A DNA stretch of 64,000 nt from Chrysopilus asiliformis (taxonomy: Eukaryota > Arthropoda > Insecta > Diptera > Rhagionidae): the NCBI GenBank assembly GCA_964034945.1, contig OZ035960.1:113433324-113497323 (forward strand). Reading direction: 5' to 3'. A program made the translations under genes and the position numbers. Positions 11,001-21,402 of this stretch are shown piece after piece (the stretch's first letter is position 1; every line of letters begins with the position of its first letter). The notes below the pieces were generated by a model. That model was not told the origin of the DNA. It ran no database searches and saw only the letters and a program-made list of their open reading frames with translations.

Positions 11001-11368
11001 CACACGCTAAGGGTTACGAAATAGCTAAAAGACTCGGAACTTTAGAAGATTCGGAATTTTCCTATCTACCAAAACAACACCGAATCGAGTTAATTCGAGA
11101 AAAATTAATGGAAAATATGCACGTAGCATTTGAAAAACGGAAGTCCTATTATAATCTAAGATCGCGACCGATTTCCTATACAGTGGGACAAGAAATTTTT
11201 CGGCGAAACTTTATCTTAAGTGATAAAGCTAAAAAAATTAATGCTAAATTATGCCCGAAATTTTTAAAAGGAAGAATCGCGAAGGTTATTGGTTCGAACA
11301 TGTATCAAGTCGAAGATTTGAACGGTAAAAAGGTCGGGGTATATCATGCCAAGGACCTAAAAATATAA
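7919..11368 (+). CDS. pol: Pol polyprotein of element 1 (protease, RT, RNase H, integrase)
   Basis: The 1,149-codon reading starts at a GTG used only as a marker; the real product is expected from a -1 frameshift out of gag, or from ATG 7997. Visible in order: aspartic protease DSGA at 163-166; reverse transcriptase with DLKDAFWQIP (396-405) and the catalytic YLDD (459-462); RNase H with D608, E650, D675 and D718; integrase zinc-binding H808, H815, C845, C848; integrase core D878, D938, E973, with 34 residues between the last two. No env follows. The C-terminus ends HAKDLKI, closely matching the remnant in element 2 at 44.3 kb. All catalytic residues I can see are present and there is no stop or frameshift inside, so the enzyme set looks active. 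Confidence 0.94.
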   Translation: MWLRESYPSRLSSLPGKREEERQHTGMLAFQSESPGINRTTQITAQNNSPVLNTDSHSKSVVQSSSIKNQTTNNEIPRHMKPYHERLREYLRIRDRIFKNSEDEFGKCYLNSLSKKASNARIRFQDRKQTRNYVASTVLDSSTDLRPYAKIKVLNLELNGLLDSGASISCLGQGCLDLVEKLNLKINKFNSHVRTADGKGQSIVGKVRMPVTYKQRTESITFFLVPSLEQEVYLGIDFWHIFQIAPNIISALNTVEQKITDPDSHILSFDQSMALEQVKERFLCSTKFGLGQTSLEEHSIETGDAVPIKQKHYPVSPAVQVHLYEELDRMISLGVIEESQSPWSSPVVLIRKPGKNRLCLDSRKLNAVTVKDAYPLPHIGGLLSRLQDTHFISSIDLKDAFWQIPLERRSREKTAFTIPGRPLYQFKVMCFGLCNSPQRLCRLMDKVVPSRLRENVFVYLDDLLIVSSDFETHIKLLTEVANCLRAANLTINLKKSRFCCKRLPYLGFIIGEGELKTNPAKIEAIRDFPIPTTARQMRRFLGMTGWYRKFICNYASVSAPLTDCLRKAKKFTITSDAKQAFEDLKNALTTAPVLTHPNFHKEFFVQCDASSMGIGAVLFQLDEDGNERVIEYMSKKLNKAQSNYTVTERECLAAVTAIQKFRQYIEGMAFTLITDHMSLKWLLSLKDLSGRLARWSLKLQGFTFKIEHRKGSKNIVPDTLSRVMLDSLTVDETLLNIDLESDAFKSTGYREIIDAIKVNQERLPDLKVVDGFIYKRTIPYTGDTQTEEFSWKLWVPPELTRSLIFQAHESPRAAHGGIAKTLARIREYYFWPNMVTEIRDYVANCTACKENKASNITLRPPMGKETVTNRPFQKLYLDFLGPYPRSRSGNAYILIVLDHNTKFVFLKSLRKASSVKTIEFLEAEIFKKFGVPETIHTDNGRQFVAKEFQSCLNRYGIRHIKTAVYAPQANAAERVNRSILAAIRTYLNDKQNEWDEHISDIECALRTSKHASIGVTPYFALFGCNMMTHAKGYEIAKRLGTLEDSEFSYLPKQHRIELIREKLMENMHVAFEKRKSYYNLRSRPISYTVGQEIFRRNFILSDKAKKINAKLCPKFLKGRIAKVIGSNMYQVEDLNGKKVGVYHAKDLKI
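7964..7970 (+). promoter_or_regulatory. Candidate -1 frameshift site between gag and pol
   Basis: Pol lies in the -1 frame relative to gag. The window where both frames are open runs from 7904 (after a pol-frame TAA at 7901-7903) to the gag stop at 8028-8030. Within it the best slip-like string is G GAA AAC in the gag frame. It is not a canonical X XXY YYZ heptamer because the first three bases are not identical. Re-initiation at the in-frame pol ATG at 7997 is an alternative. Confidence 0.35.
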
Positions 11369-11620
11369 AGATTAATGTCTGAACACTCCAAAGTATACAA
11401 AAAAAAAAAATTCGAAATGCAAAATTTTACCGTCTTTCAATGACTATAAAGATTTTCACTTAATTTCGCCCGGCTAGCTAAATATAGTGGGTTCTTCCCC
11501 ACGTGGTTGTGGTAGCGATTTAAAGAAATATTGTTGAATATGTTGCAATGTCGTTTGGATTGTGGCTGATGTTTTTCCAAGCTTTTCACCTTCGCTGCAG
11601 CCCGATGAATATCTTGGTGT
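11369..11620 (+). other. 3' UTR of element 1
   Basis: 252 nt between the pol stop and the 3' LTR. It has an A-run at about 11398-11410, a tRNA-Lys-like segment at 11468-11508, then mixed-base sequence up to the LTR. The last 20 nt (cccgatgaatatcttggtgt) are not purine-rich, so the expected adjacent polypurine tract is missing. Confidence 0.8.
11468..11508 (+). other. tRNA-Lys-like segment in the element 1 3' UTR
   Basis: The plus (sense) strand reads GCCCGGCTAGCT, identical to the first 12 nt of conserved animal tRNA-Lys. Seven nt later comes a T-arm-like hairpin GTGGG-TTCTTC-CCCAC followed by GT, resembling the T-arm of the same tRNA. The anticodon arm and most of the D-arm are absent. It is not a tRNA gene; it looks like a reduced acceptor/T-arm mimic. 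Confidence 0.6.
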
Positions 11621-13809
11621 TGTAGCATCCGCCTAGAAAGAAAAAAAAGGTTTTTCTTTTAAAAACAAAGAATACGATAATGCAAAAGGGACACTTATCT
11701 GAGTCCATTCGATTGTCCATCGTGGGTCCGTCTGTAAAAATTCTGATCTGAGATCGCCGTCCGTTTTGCCGTCCAAATCCCTTGGTGGAAATTAAATATT
11801 CTACCTCGGTGGGACTTACCCCGTGGATGACGGATGGGTTTAAAGGTTGGTGTCGTCCTTGTTCAATTAAACCTAAAATAGGTAAGTCGAAGGCATAAGA
11901 ATCGTCGTCAGGTAAACATCAAAAATTGGCGACGTCACTTACCTGAGTATTCAACCGGAAACTGCGATCTTCTTCGTCCCCTCGTTATCCCAGCGGCTAA
12001 ACAGGCTCTCCGACGTTGCAATAGCTGAAAAGTCATGATTAATTGGAAGAAATTTTATTATTATGCAAAATATAACCAAAAGCAAAAATACTTACCATGC
12101 TTTTGTTTACAAACGATGATCACTGACAGTTGAGCTTTGCCAGTGAGCCTTACATATGTAATTGTTTAAACAAAGTAGTTAGCTCGTTTGCTAACAGGTG
12201 TCTCATGGGTCGGTAGGGATTAACTTAAAACCAATTCTGATCTACTTCATCCAATGATTTGGATTTTTGAAATTTATTGGAAGGAATTTGAATTTAGTTG
12301 CAGAAAAGGTTTAGTGCCGTAAAGTAGTTATAGTATAATCCAGGAAATTAAAAGTTTTTTTTTTCAAGTTTTTATAGTGCGACGGAAAGACCAAAAACGA
12401 TTTCCTGGATTGGAGGCACCAGCGGAGGAGGAATTCCCGCCCATAAACCTGCAACTAGGTCTTTCCGCGCAAAATACAAGTATTTATAATTTTATTATTT
12501 ATTATTTTTGAGTCTCGGGAAAAGCGTTACGAGGCTAACTTTTTATATTGCTTGGCAAATAATTTGGCGCCAATCGTGGGAAGAAAATTTCAAAAGCTCC
12601 TCCAATTTCCCTGAAGTGGCTAAAAGGAGTACATAAAAAAAATATATATCATCGTTGAAGCGACCTTAACATTTGTTGGTGCGCTTAAGTCGTTTACGAC
12701 GCTAAAAATTAATTTGTTAAAAGTCGACGCGGGAAAGCGGATAAAAGGTTATTGTAACCCGCAAACCATTGTCGTCGTCCCCGCTTGAAAATCCGTTGGA
12801 ACGATCCAAACAAAAGCTCCACGGACAATTCTGGAACGGTGGAACCTTTTCATTGCGTTTTGTGCTTCGTCGATCGTTCCCGTTTGGAACTTTTATTTAA
12901 AGAATTTTTAAAGGTCAATTTTAATTTTATAAATTTAACCGCTTAACGTTTATTCAAATATTCTTTTGGCATTAGATTTTTGTGTAAAATTCTAGGTGCA
13001 ATTAGTACCACATTCGATTGCAATATTCATTTTTTTTTATAAAGATTTATGCGTCGTTTATTATTCTTCGAGCTCAAAGAATTCTGCGAATGTTATGTTC
13101 TCCGTACCACTTGTCTTAATTTAAAACTTTGTTTGTGGTAATAATTTATTAGGTTTTGTTTGAATAATTTATTTATGCTTTTAATTTTTGAGTTTTAGTT
13201 ACGTATTTCTTTTTCTAGCTTATTTGCTTTTGATTTTGTTTAAGTTTAGTTGGATTTATTTTCACATAGTTTTATTATATTTTCTTTTTAGTTAAAAATG
13301 CTTATATTTTTTTTTAGATTGTTTTGCATTTGTTTGCTATTATTTATAAATAAATTTTTGTAATAGTTTTTAAATTTTTATTTGAACCAAAAATGATTTT
13401 TTATTATTATTTAATTAATTAAAATAAATGATTGTCTTTTGGAGATAATTTTAAATGATATTCGAACGTTTGTTTTTTTTTGAAATTTTTAATATTTTCA
13501 GATATTTAAATATGCGTGTTTAAGCCCGTAGTTTGGGGCAGATACGCGATACCTGAAGATGAGCGAACGATCCCAGGTTTTCACAAAGTTGTTTTAACCC
13601 TCCTTTCCCTTCCCCCTCCTTTTAGTTTTTGTTGTTTAGAAGATGAAGAATATTTCCTTTGGCACGAATTTTTTTATGGAACATCGAGGTAATAGCTAGA
13701 GGTGAGCAAGGACCCCTCCCCATCCGGCGAGCTAAGCCGTCAACCACAAGCGTGCCACCCTGCCTCCTACTAGCCATCCACAACAAATCGACCCCCCCAG
13801 GATGTTACA
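11621..13809 (+). repeat. 3' LTR of element 1
   Basis: 2,189 bp, TGTAGCATCC to GGATGTTACA. It matches the 5' LTR apart from one extra C in a C-run at about 13791-13797. An 80-codon ORF across its right edge (13659-13901) runs out into flanking DNA and is not a gene. Confidence 0.95.
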
Positions 13810-13902
13810 TCTTTCCATGTTCCATTAATTACAATCATTTTTTAGAATATTTAGCGACTTTACTCGAAAACGGTTGCTCAACACCTTCAAGAATGAATTA
13901 AG

Positions 13903-14052
13903 AGGCGGTCCATAAAATACGTCACACTTTTGAAAGGGGGGAAGGGGGTGCAGTACTATGACGGCGATATTAAACTTAAATTTAAAAAATCGCCAAAAAA
14001 GCATGACGAAGGGGGTTTAAAAGGCCGAAAAGGAGCGTGACGTATTTTAAGT
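13903..14052. repeat. Short MITE-like repeat with ATAAAATACGTCAC ends
   Basis: The left end reads tccataaaatacgtcac and the right end gtgacgtattttaagtt, in inverted orientation, with G-rich interior blocks. Related ends occur at 15.78-16.17 kb and at 32845-32868 (tgtgacgtattttatggcc). Exact boundaries and target duplication are not clear. Confidence 0.5.
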
Positions 14053-15115
14053 TCATAAACAGATCGTAACTCGTGAAAATTTATAGGCTTATAACAGGGT
14101 TCCCGCAAATGTAGTTTTTTTACATCTGCAGGTGCGGAAGCGGATGTGAAAAATAACCCGGAAGTTTCGCATTTGCGAATGCATCCCCTTCTCTCCTGGT
14201 TTGTACAAACAAAAAGTCCAAACCATCTTTTAAATTTAGAAAAACTATTACCAACACGAAATCCCAGTAACTGATCTTAATTGAAATTCACCTGCTTTTT
14301 GTCTTCAACACCATATTGGACGACAGTCAATTTTTGGGCTGATCTTACCACCCACACTATTGTCATAAAAGTGGCTTCCGTCCCGACAATTTAAATATCT
14401 TATTGGCTTGCGTTATCTTCCTAATTGATTGTCACAGCGTGTTACTAAGCACTGAATAGCCTATACGACAATTTGATTTTATAACTTCTTTTTAACAAAT
14501 GGAAATAAAGCATCAGCGAATTGTTAAGGTTTTCTTTATGATACACACAAGAAGCCAATGCTAGATGTTTGGTAATAGCCAGCCGAGATATTGGCGCTGA
14601 GACCTGGGGCAATCTGTTGAAATTCAAGCACATGTACCTGGTTTACATTAATGACTTCTTACAGACCAAATCTGATCACCCAACCACCAATACCTGAATG
14701 TCGATTTCAATTTTCTATGCCAATAGCCCCGGCGAATTGAAAGTATGTTCATCGCGATGTTGTAATTTGAACGGAAAGGTTTGCCTATTGTTGCGCTATG
14801 ATTTCTCGTAATTTTACTTAATTACCGAAAATCCGCTCAAAATAGCGAATTCATTTCAATTTTCGCGTGTTGGATTTGTGAGTTTCCATTTTCAATATGA
14901 ACTTAATGTGAAATTGAGAGTAAGATTTTTCAGCAGCGGGGAGCTTTTATTTCTTTTGCACGATGGTATAATCTAATTTCGACATAACGACAATCGATAA
15001 AATATTATTGGGATTTTTATGTCAAAGTCTGCTACACAGGCGCCATTCACTTAAAAATTAATTGTGTAATCTAATAATTTTGAGCCATTGGTAATCCTAT
15101 AATATAATACGAGGA
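14053..15115. other. No gene seen
   Basis: AT-rich, no ORF of weight and no recognised repeat. The only structured bit is the local near-palindrome tgtagtttttttacatctgca near 14110. Confidence 0.5.
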
Positions 15116-15470
15116 ATGTTTGCACAACCATCTCGAAAACCCGCCTAAGGATTTTCACGAAACTTGGGGGCTAGGGATTTTCAGGCACAAAAAACCGATC
15201 TAGATAGGTCTCACCTCTGAGAAAATTCCCCTCGATACCCCTCGCCTGTTATCTTCGAATTGGGTGATCCGATTTTAATGAAACTTTACAGTACTACTAA
15301 GGGGGCTAAGGGCTTTCGATCTTTCCACTACAAACCTGACTTTTCCCTCCCCTCGATACCCCTCGCTTGGGGTCTTCGGATTACGTGAAGGTATCTTAAT
15401 GAAAATTCGCAATATTGCTAGGGATTAAGGTTTTTCGATATGCATTCTAAAAATATCACTTTTTAGATAT
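15116..15470. repeat. Degenerate tandem repeat, about 130-bp units
   Basis: About two and a half diverged units. Each contains a version of 'gatccgattttaatgaaact', then 'gggggctaagg', then 'ctcgatacccctcgc'. Copies of the last phrase lie near 15232 and 15354. No coding capacity. Confidence 0.55.
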
Positions 15471-15769
15471 CTATGGGCAGCGATAAATAGTAATTACAAA
15501 ACAATCAAGTTTTCTGAACCTCATTATAGGTTGCAATTACAATCGGATTCAATTACTCAGAGACAGAGGCAGAAGGAGGATTTGAGATCGCCGAGCATAG
15601 CTCGGTCTTCCTGGTATAAAGAAAAAAAGTTACGAAATGTCCACAAAAAACGTCGCACATTTAGTAAGGGAAATGTGGTATTAGGCCTTACTGTAACAGT
15701 GTGTGACTTTTCTATAAATTACAGTAGTCTACAAAATTATCTTTTTTTTGAAAATTACGAGATAAGTGA

Positions 15770-16167
15770 CTGCTTATAAAATATGTCACATATAAGGAGA
15801 GGGGCCTACGATAGTGAGACGAAAAAATTGCGTAGAGTTAGACGAGGGGAGAGAGGGAAAAACCTGAATTTTATGGAGAGACCTTAATTGAGCTTCATAG
15901 AATATGGAAATATAGACATATATTCAAAACGCTATCGTTAATAATTCGTATTTAGTATTTTGTAAGTCACTGTATTTGGTTTTTCTATAATTTGAAGAGA
16001 AAAAATTAGTTTAAATGAATGTATCTTATGCAAAACATAAAAATCGTGAATATTCCTTAAAACGTCACGCGAATTTTCTGCCTTTACTTTTTCTGCGATT
16101 TTTTGTATGGAGTTCAGTGCTAAAAGTGTAGGGGGATCGCTCCCTCTTTAACGTACTCTATGGATAG
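15770..16167. repeat. Degenerate relative of the ATACGTCAC MITE
   Basis: The left end reads ttataaaatatgtcacat and the right end, as reverse complement, ggggctatccatagagtacg. Both resemble the termini of the repeat at 13903. The interior is unrelated AT-rich sequence. This is probably an old, decayed copy. Confidence 0.35.
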
Positions 16168-17964
16168 CCCCTATTTTTTTCAGTCCCAAAGATTGTGCGC
16201 AGACTATACTAAACTCAAACAATTTTTAGAGAAAAAATATTTAATGTTTACAAAGAAAACAATATTGGATAGTAAAAATAAAATATATTCTCGAACATCG
16301 TGTAGGCCACATTTATCATGAAACTGAAAGGGATTAAAAGGAGTAAATTGAGTTTCAAAATAATAAAATAAAAAAATTATCAGCTTCTACCACCGTCGAT
16401 GTAATAAAATAAATTTGGTATGTCGAAAGCGGTGCAAAATAATTTCGTATCGCGTCAATGATTGCAACATTATAAAATACAACTTCAGACTCGTATGTCA
16501 TGTCGATTACATCATGGTAAAACAGAATTCTGCATCATGTAAAAATTACCAATTCGATTAGATTTGCTTTTTCTAACAATCTATTGGTATGTAGGTATCT
16601 TTCTTGGCACCATCTGGCCATGATCATTCGGGTGAATTGGTTTCTCTACTCATTTGAAACAGGGTTTTTTTTTACTGGCAAATGCTTTGTCCCAGATCAT
16701 ATGAATCAACGTTAGCTAAGATTTCCTATTTGCAATGCAATAACCCAAATCTTAAAAAAAATGGAAGTAAAATTTACTTTTACGTAAAGTTTTTGAGCGG
16801 AAAAACTTGGAAATTGGAGCACTTTTGTTGGAGATTTTGCGTTTCTTTATTTAATTTATGCTTTAAATTTAGTTGATCAAGTTTATTTCAAATTGAATTG
16901 TTTTTTAATCATATAATCATGTTCATCCGTGAAATCTTGGAATTTTTTGGATTTTACTTTCAACAATCAGAAAACAAAATTCCAAAAAATTTAAAATTTT
17001 ACAGAAATTTTATCTAAAACATGTCCGATAAAGAAGAAAACTACTCCGTGTGGGTAACGCTGAAAATTGGATCAAAATTTCTTTCCTGTGTGAAAACCGG
17101 ATCAAAATTGCTTCAACGATTCCAGAATTAGCAGAGGAGGGGGTATTAGAGGAAGGGAAAATTTCCATTGTAACTGACGGGTAGGCTACAGGGTAGTATT
17201 TCAATATTTTTTGCCATAATTTTTTTTTTGTTTGGTATTCAAATCTACAATTTTATCTAAACCTGTAATAACGAATTCAATAAAAAATATTTGATCCAGC
17301 GCTGTTGACTTTCTTATACAAAATCTACGTTTCTCCACAATTTACACGATAACCCAACGAAGAAATTATTGGTTCAAATAAAAATATGAATTTTGACGAC
17401 AAACAGAAAGATGTTTTTGTAATAATCGACTCGGGAGTGCTCGAGAAATGCTTTTTAGGCAAAATTAAGAGGTGGAAATTTTTCATAAATAGATGCAATA
17501 CTCTATTATACTTGTATAAGAAAGTAAAAATATTTAGAAAATCTCTAACCCATGCGTTGGATTAACATTTACGCATGTTTTTGATTAGATATTCATTTGG
17601 ATGACATATGTATACGTAATCCAATTTTGATTACATATATGTCCAAGTTTTTTACCGTGTGAGAGATAATTCTGTCCAAATCGTTATTCCATTTCAAGTT
17701 CCAATTTAGCTTCTCACATTTAGAAACAAACTAATTTTTATTAAAGCCGCTACATATTGATTTGATTGTAAATATCCAATCCTCCAATCCTCACCAAATA
17801 TCACATTGAACCTGCAAAATAATTATGAGAAAACGATCAGGTGCCAGGTCGCCTATATACTGAATATTACACCAGTATATTTAATTTGTTTCTAATTTAC
17901 GAGTACATTTTTTCCCTTACACAAATGCACTGTAGTGACCCGAAGCCGTGTCGGTCGGTCGATA
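16168..17964. other. No gene seen
   Basis: AT-rich with short chance ORFs only. Near 17090-17190 there is one copy of a recurring phrase (gtgaaaaccggatcaaaatt followed by a G-rich stretch) also seen near 24410. Confidence 0.5.
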
Positions 17965-17966
17965 TA

Positions 17967-18216
17967 TGAGGCGATGAGAGCAAAAGTGGACCAAGCCACA
18001 TAATCGAGTTTTTGAAGCTTTTCCACTTTTGTACTATTATTGACTGTAAATTTTTGGACAAAAAAACATTCTGTGGACTTTATTACTCAATGTTGAAATG
18101 TTCTTTTGTGCATCCAAACAATTTTATCTAAAAACTCACTCGCAATAGTGATTCAAACACAAAAAAACTCACGATTTCGACATGTGGGTTAGTCCACTCT
18201 GGCTCTGATAGCCTCA
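17967..18216. mobile_element. Fold-back MITE, TA-flanked
   Basis: Arms of about 45 bp are inverted: TGAGGCgATgAGAGC near 17967 and its diverged complement ending GCCTCA at 18216. They share agtggac and ccacat. TA precedes the left end and follows the right end. The interior has no ORF of weight. Confidence 0.6.
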
Positions 18217-18599
18217 TATGTAGTATTGAAAGTATTAAAAATACTACATATAAGTAAAAAAAAAACTTTTTTTCATGTTTCTTAATAGCTTCATTTTCGT
18301 TTTTAATATTCAGTGAGGTATCGCTTCGGTTATTATAAATGTTCTGACGATGATGATGAACAAACAATTTTTACGGTCTACTGGTGGTGACGATGAGTGT
18401 AGATACTATAATAATGGTAACATCTCTAGTATAACAGAACGATAATAAGTATATATTTTGTATTTTCTTAATAATAATCAAAATGTTTATCATTTTCCAT
18501 GGAAGCAATTTGTGTTATAAATCAGGATCTCTATGGGTTTTTAATTAAATTTCTAACAAGGTGTCTTTTTTACATACGAAGTTGTGTTTATGTGACTTA

Positions 18600-18844
18600 G
18601 GCGCTTGGCACACCGAATGCGAATTCGCACCGCATTGCGAAAAAGTTCAAGTTTACCACGCGATCTTATATCATATGTCATCTACATGAGCTCTAATTTT
18701 GTATTACGTAACAATGCGGTCTCCCCAAAATTGCAGTCTCTGCAAAATTAGAACTCATGTAGATTACATACAATATAAGATCGCTTGGTAAGTTTGAACT
18801 TTTTCGCAATGCGGTGCGATTTCGCATTCGGTGTGCCAAGTGCC
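18600..18844. mobile_element. PIF/Harbinger-like MITE
   Basis: A near-perfect hairpin of about 110-bp arms around a short loop. The ends are GGCGCTTGGCACACCGAATG and the complement of GGCACTTGGCACACCGAATG. A TTA duplication lies at 18597-18599 and 18845-18847. The 3-bp TWA target and GGC start fit PIF/Harbinger. No ORF. Confidence 0.8.
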
Positions 18845-18847
18845 TTA

Positions 18848-19364
18848 CACTTGTTTAAAAATTAATTTTTTTTGAGATTTTGAAACCAATCAATAAGTTT
18901 GATTTTCATTCCCCAGGCATTCCCCCGGTGGGCATTCGTCGACCGAGGGTTTATATAGAATTTTTCTTACCTGACACAGTGGAAGTTGTTAGGGACGATT
19001 TTACTGTAGGCTCGCTAGACTCGCGGAGACATCAAGATGATGTCATTTTTAAACCAAACATTTGAGGCATTTGGAAAATTAGGGGATATAAAACGATCAT
19101 ATCCGAGTCTAATCTGCAGTTCAATAGACTAAGTAGTTTAGGTTATAAGCAGGGACTGGACAGATATGGTCCAAAAAATCGGTACTCTGTCCAATACAGA
19201 TTCTGTGTTAGGGTTACCTAAATTTCATTTAATTCTTAATACGTGACATATTTCGCCCGCGGCGTAATTTTTCGAAGGATTTTCGTGTACGACTTTTACT
19301 TTTTTCAAAAATTATGCGTTTGACGCAATCCTTTTTACTGAAGATTTTTACCAAAACCATACCA
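18848..19364. other. No gene seen
   Basis: A 61-codon ORF at 18880-19065 begins after a splice-acceptor-like tattccccag context, but its first 35 bases resemble a phrase near 22430, so it is more likely part of an old repeat. It includes one copy of the dispersed CCGCGGGCGAAAT-type motif at about 19249-19277. Confidence 0.4.
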
Positions 19365-19909
19365 TCATACTCATTCTAATATATAAAAATGAGTTGGTGT
19401 CTGTCTGTCTGTCTGTTCCTCTTTCACGCAAAAACCGATTGACTTGAAATTTGGCACGAGTGTCTGTGGTAGTTCTGGTTCCAACATAGGCATACGGAAA
19501 AGTAGCGCGAGGGTTGGGGGGAGTAAGGGGTGGAAGAGTAAGGGGTGGGGGGAGTAAGGGGTGGGAGAAGTAACGGGTCGGGGGAGTAAGGGGAGGGGGT
19601 AAAGTGATTTCGAAACTTAGTTTTTGTTCTATGTTATTCTTTCGCGGGGAAACTAATGAACCGATTAGTCTGAAATTTGGCATATATGTTCCTCGGGGGT
19701 ACAACCCCAACATAGACCCATTAAAAAGTAGCCCGAGAGCTGGGAGAGTAAGGGGAGGGGGTAAAGTGATATCGAAACTTAACTCTTCCTCTATGTTACC
19801 CTTTCGCGGGATAACTACCGAGCCGATTGGCCTGAAGTTTAGCTCCAACATAGACCATCAAAAAAAAAATTTGAAAAAACAACCCGGCAACGACGAGTAT
19901 GCAAGCTAG
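19365..19909 (+). mobile_element. Non-autonomous Helitron copy 2
   Basis: Same family as copy 1: A|TC start and CTAG|T end. The G-rich middle has expanded into a minisatellite of ggagtaaggggtgg-type units (about 19515-19605). The 3' hairpin is damaged (CGAGT instead of CGGGT). ORFs on both strands here merely translate the repeat. Confidence 0.8.
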
Positions 19910-21101
19910 TTTTCTATAAGTGCGAAAAAGTGGTCATATCTCACATTAAAGATCTTTTTCATATCATCCTGGAACCGCGAAACTTTCAAATAATGTAAAA
20001 TACATCCTAAATTATTACTAGGTCATACAGAGGAATAAAACGTCAACTTTGTATAAATTTTATTAATAAGTTAAAGCCACTGGAACGAGGACAAATAGGC
20101 CGGATAACAAATTTTATGGTTTTTATTGTAGTCCGCAATTGGTCCCGCGAGAGAATTGAAGCAGTGAAAACACAAGTAAAAAATAAATAAAAACGTATTA
20201 CGAGATAAGGGAAAAAAAGTGAAAATCAAAATGGCGAAGCTTATAACATATACATGTACAATATATACAAGTGAAATAAAGGACAAGAGGGATTGGCCCA
20301 GAGACGCTTTATTCCCTTTTGGGACTAATATATGAAATGCGACTTACGATATACGATGGGAAACGTTCAAAGTTATAGTTTTCCAAGTTTGGATGGAAAA
20401 AAAAACACCAAAAGAGATTTCGATAAAGAAACAGCTGGGAATTAAAGCAGATACAGCCATATTGGAAAATTATCTAAAATCATGGCTTAATCGTTTTATA
20501 GATTGATTTCCAGACAAATTTCTGTAACCGAAACAGAGTAAAAATCAAATATTATGGTGTGTTGCCCATTGGCTATTAATAGATTTCTATTTTGCTAAGG
20601 ACCTTGGATTTTGTTTTTATTCGCGTTAGATTTCCCTTCATTAATCTCAATCGATTGCGAGTATCTGCGGTATTGAAAAACTTTCGGACGGTATTGAGAA
20701 CCTTTCGGAATGTGGAACCTTTCGGACCATCATCGAAAATAAATCCGTAAGGCGATAATCACAGCAATAAATTATTTTTACGTAAATCGGTATGAAATTC
20801 TATACAAAAAACCACACAAAGCGTGATTATTCACAAAAATAATGACACTTCTTAACTAAAACAAGGATTGCCATCCGTCTTCTTTTCCCCGCACACCTTT
20901 CTTTTTTTTTTAAGGGCGTCCGAGAACGTCCGAAGAGGGTAATTGAATGTCCGGGGGTCTTAAACATGTCTGGGGATTTTCAAGCCAATTAATAAGTTTA
21001 CTTCATAAAACCAAGACGTCAAGAAATATAAAATACGGAGTGTGAGACTTTCAATTTAAAATATTTGACCTCGAAATGCCAAAAATTTTGCCTGCGGCAC
21101 A
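19910..21101. other. No gene seen
   Basis: AT-rich. The phrase ctttcgga recurs four times near 20680-20730. One minus-strand copy of the GCCGCAGGC motif lies at 21081-21105. Confidence 0.5.
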
Positions 21102-21169
21102 TTTCTTCAAGTGATTCCAACTATAAAAGTACTCTACTACTTTCTTCAAGTGATTCCAACTATAAAAGT
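21102..21169. repeat. 29-bp direct repeat, period 39
   Basis: The phrase beginning tttcttcaagtgattcc and ending ataaaagt is present exactly at 21102-21130 and again at 21141-21169, separated by actctactac. Confidence 0.85.
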
Positions 21170-21324
21170 TGAACCTCGCTTCGTAAACTGAATCCGTTCC
21201 TGAAGGATGTCCACAACACAAACTGAGGTATTAACAAATCATATAATGAACTGAAATGTTGTTCACAAACCGAAACATTACATTGTTGACGAACAATGGC
21301 ATTTTTTTGGCTCAGAAGTAGTTG

Positions 21325-21402
21325 ACAAACTGAAATGTTCACAAACCGAAATGTTCACAAACTGAAATGTTCACAAGCTGAGGTGTTCACGAACTGAGGT
21401 GT
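21325..21402. repeat. 16-bp tandem repeat, about 5 units
   Basis: Units are ACAAACTGAAATGTTC with few changes; the last two drift to ACAAGCTGAGGTGTTC. Looser copies lie upstream near 21246-21278. Confidence 0.8.

Larger units (their letters stand above)
3272..13809 (+). mobile_element. Complete Ty3/gypsy LTR retrotransposon (element 1)
   Basis: A 10.5-kb element with direct LTRs, a tRNA-Lys primer site, gag and pol. It is flanked by a 4-bp duplication TCTT at 3268-3271 and 13810-13813. The LTR tips TGTAGCATCC and GGATGTTACA form a 9/10 inverted repeat. Domain order is protease, RT, RNase H, integrase, which identifies Ty3/gypsy rather than Copia. The very long LTRs, tRNA-Lys primer and lack of env recall the Osvaldo/Ulysses group, but that placement is inference. 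Both reading frames are uninterrupted and the LTRs are almost identical, so insertion is recent. Confidence 0.95.

Noticed and set aside
11636..11655. Purine run inside the LTR as the true polypurine tract
   Set aside because: The LTR start at TGTAGC is fixed by the TCTT duplication, the TG..CA ends and the presence of the same bases in the 5' LTR.
19348..19909. Long ORFs on both strands (167 and 101 codons)
   Set aside because: They translate the Helitron repeat and recur in other copies with frame changes.
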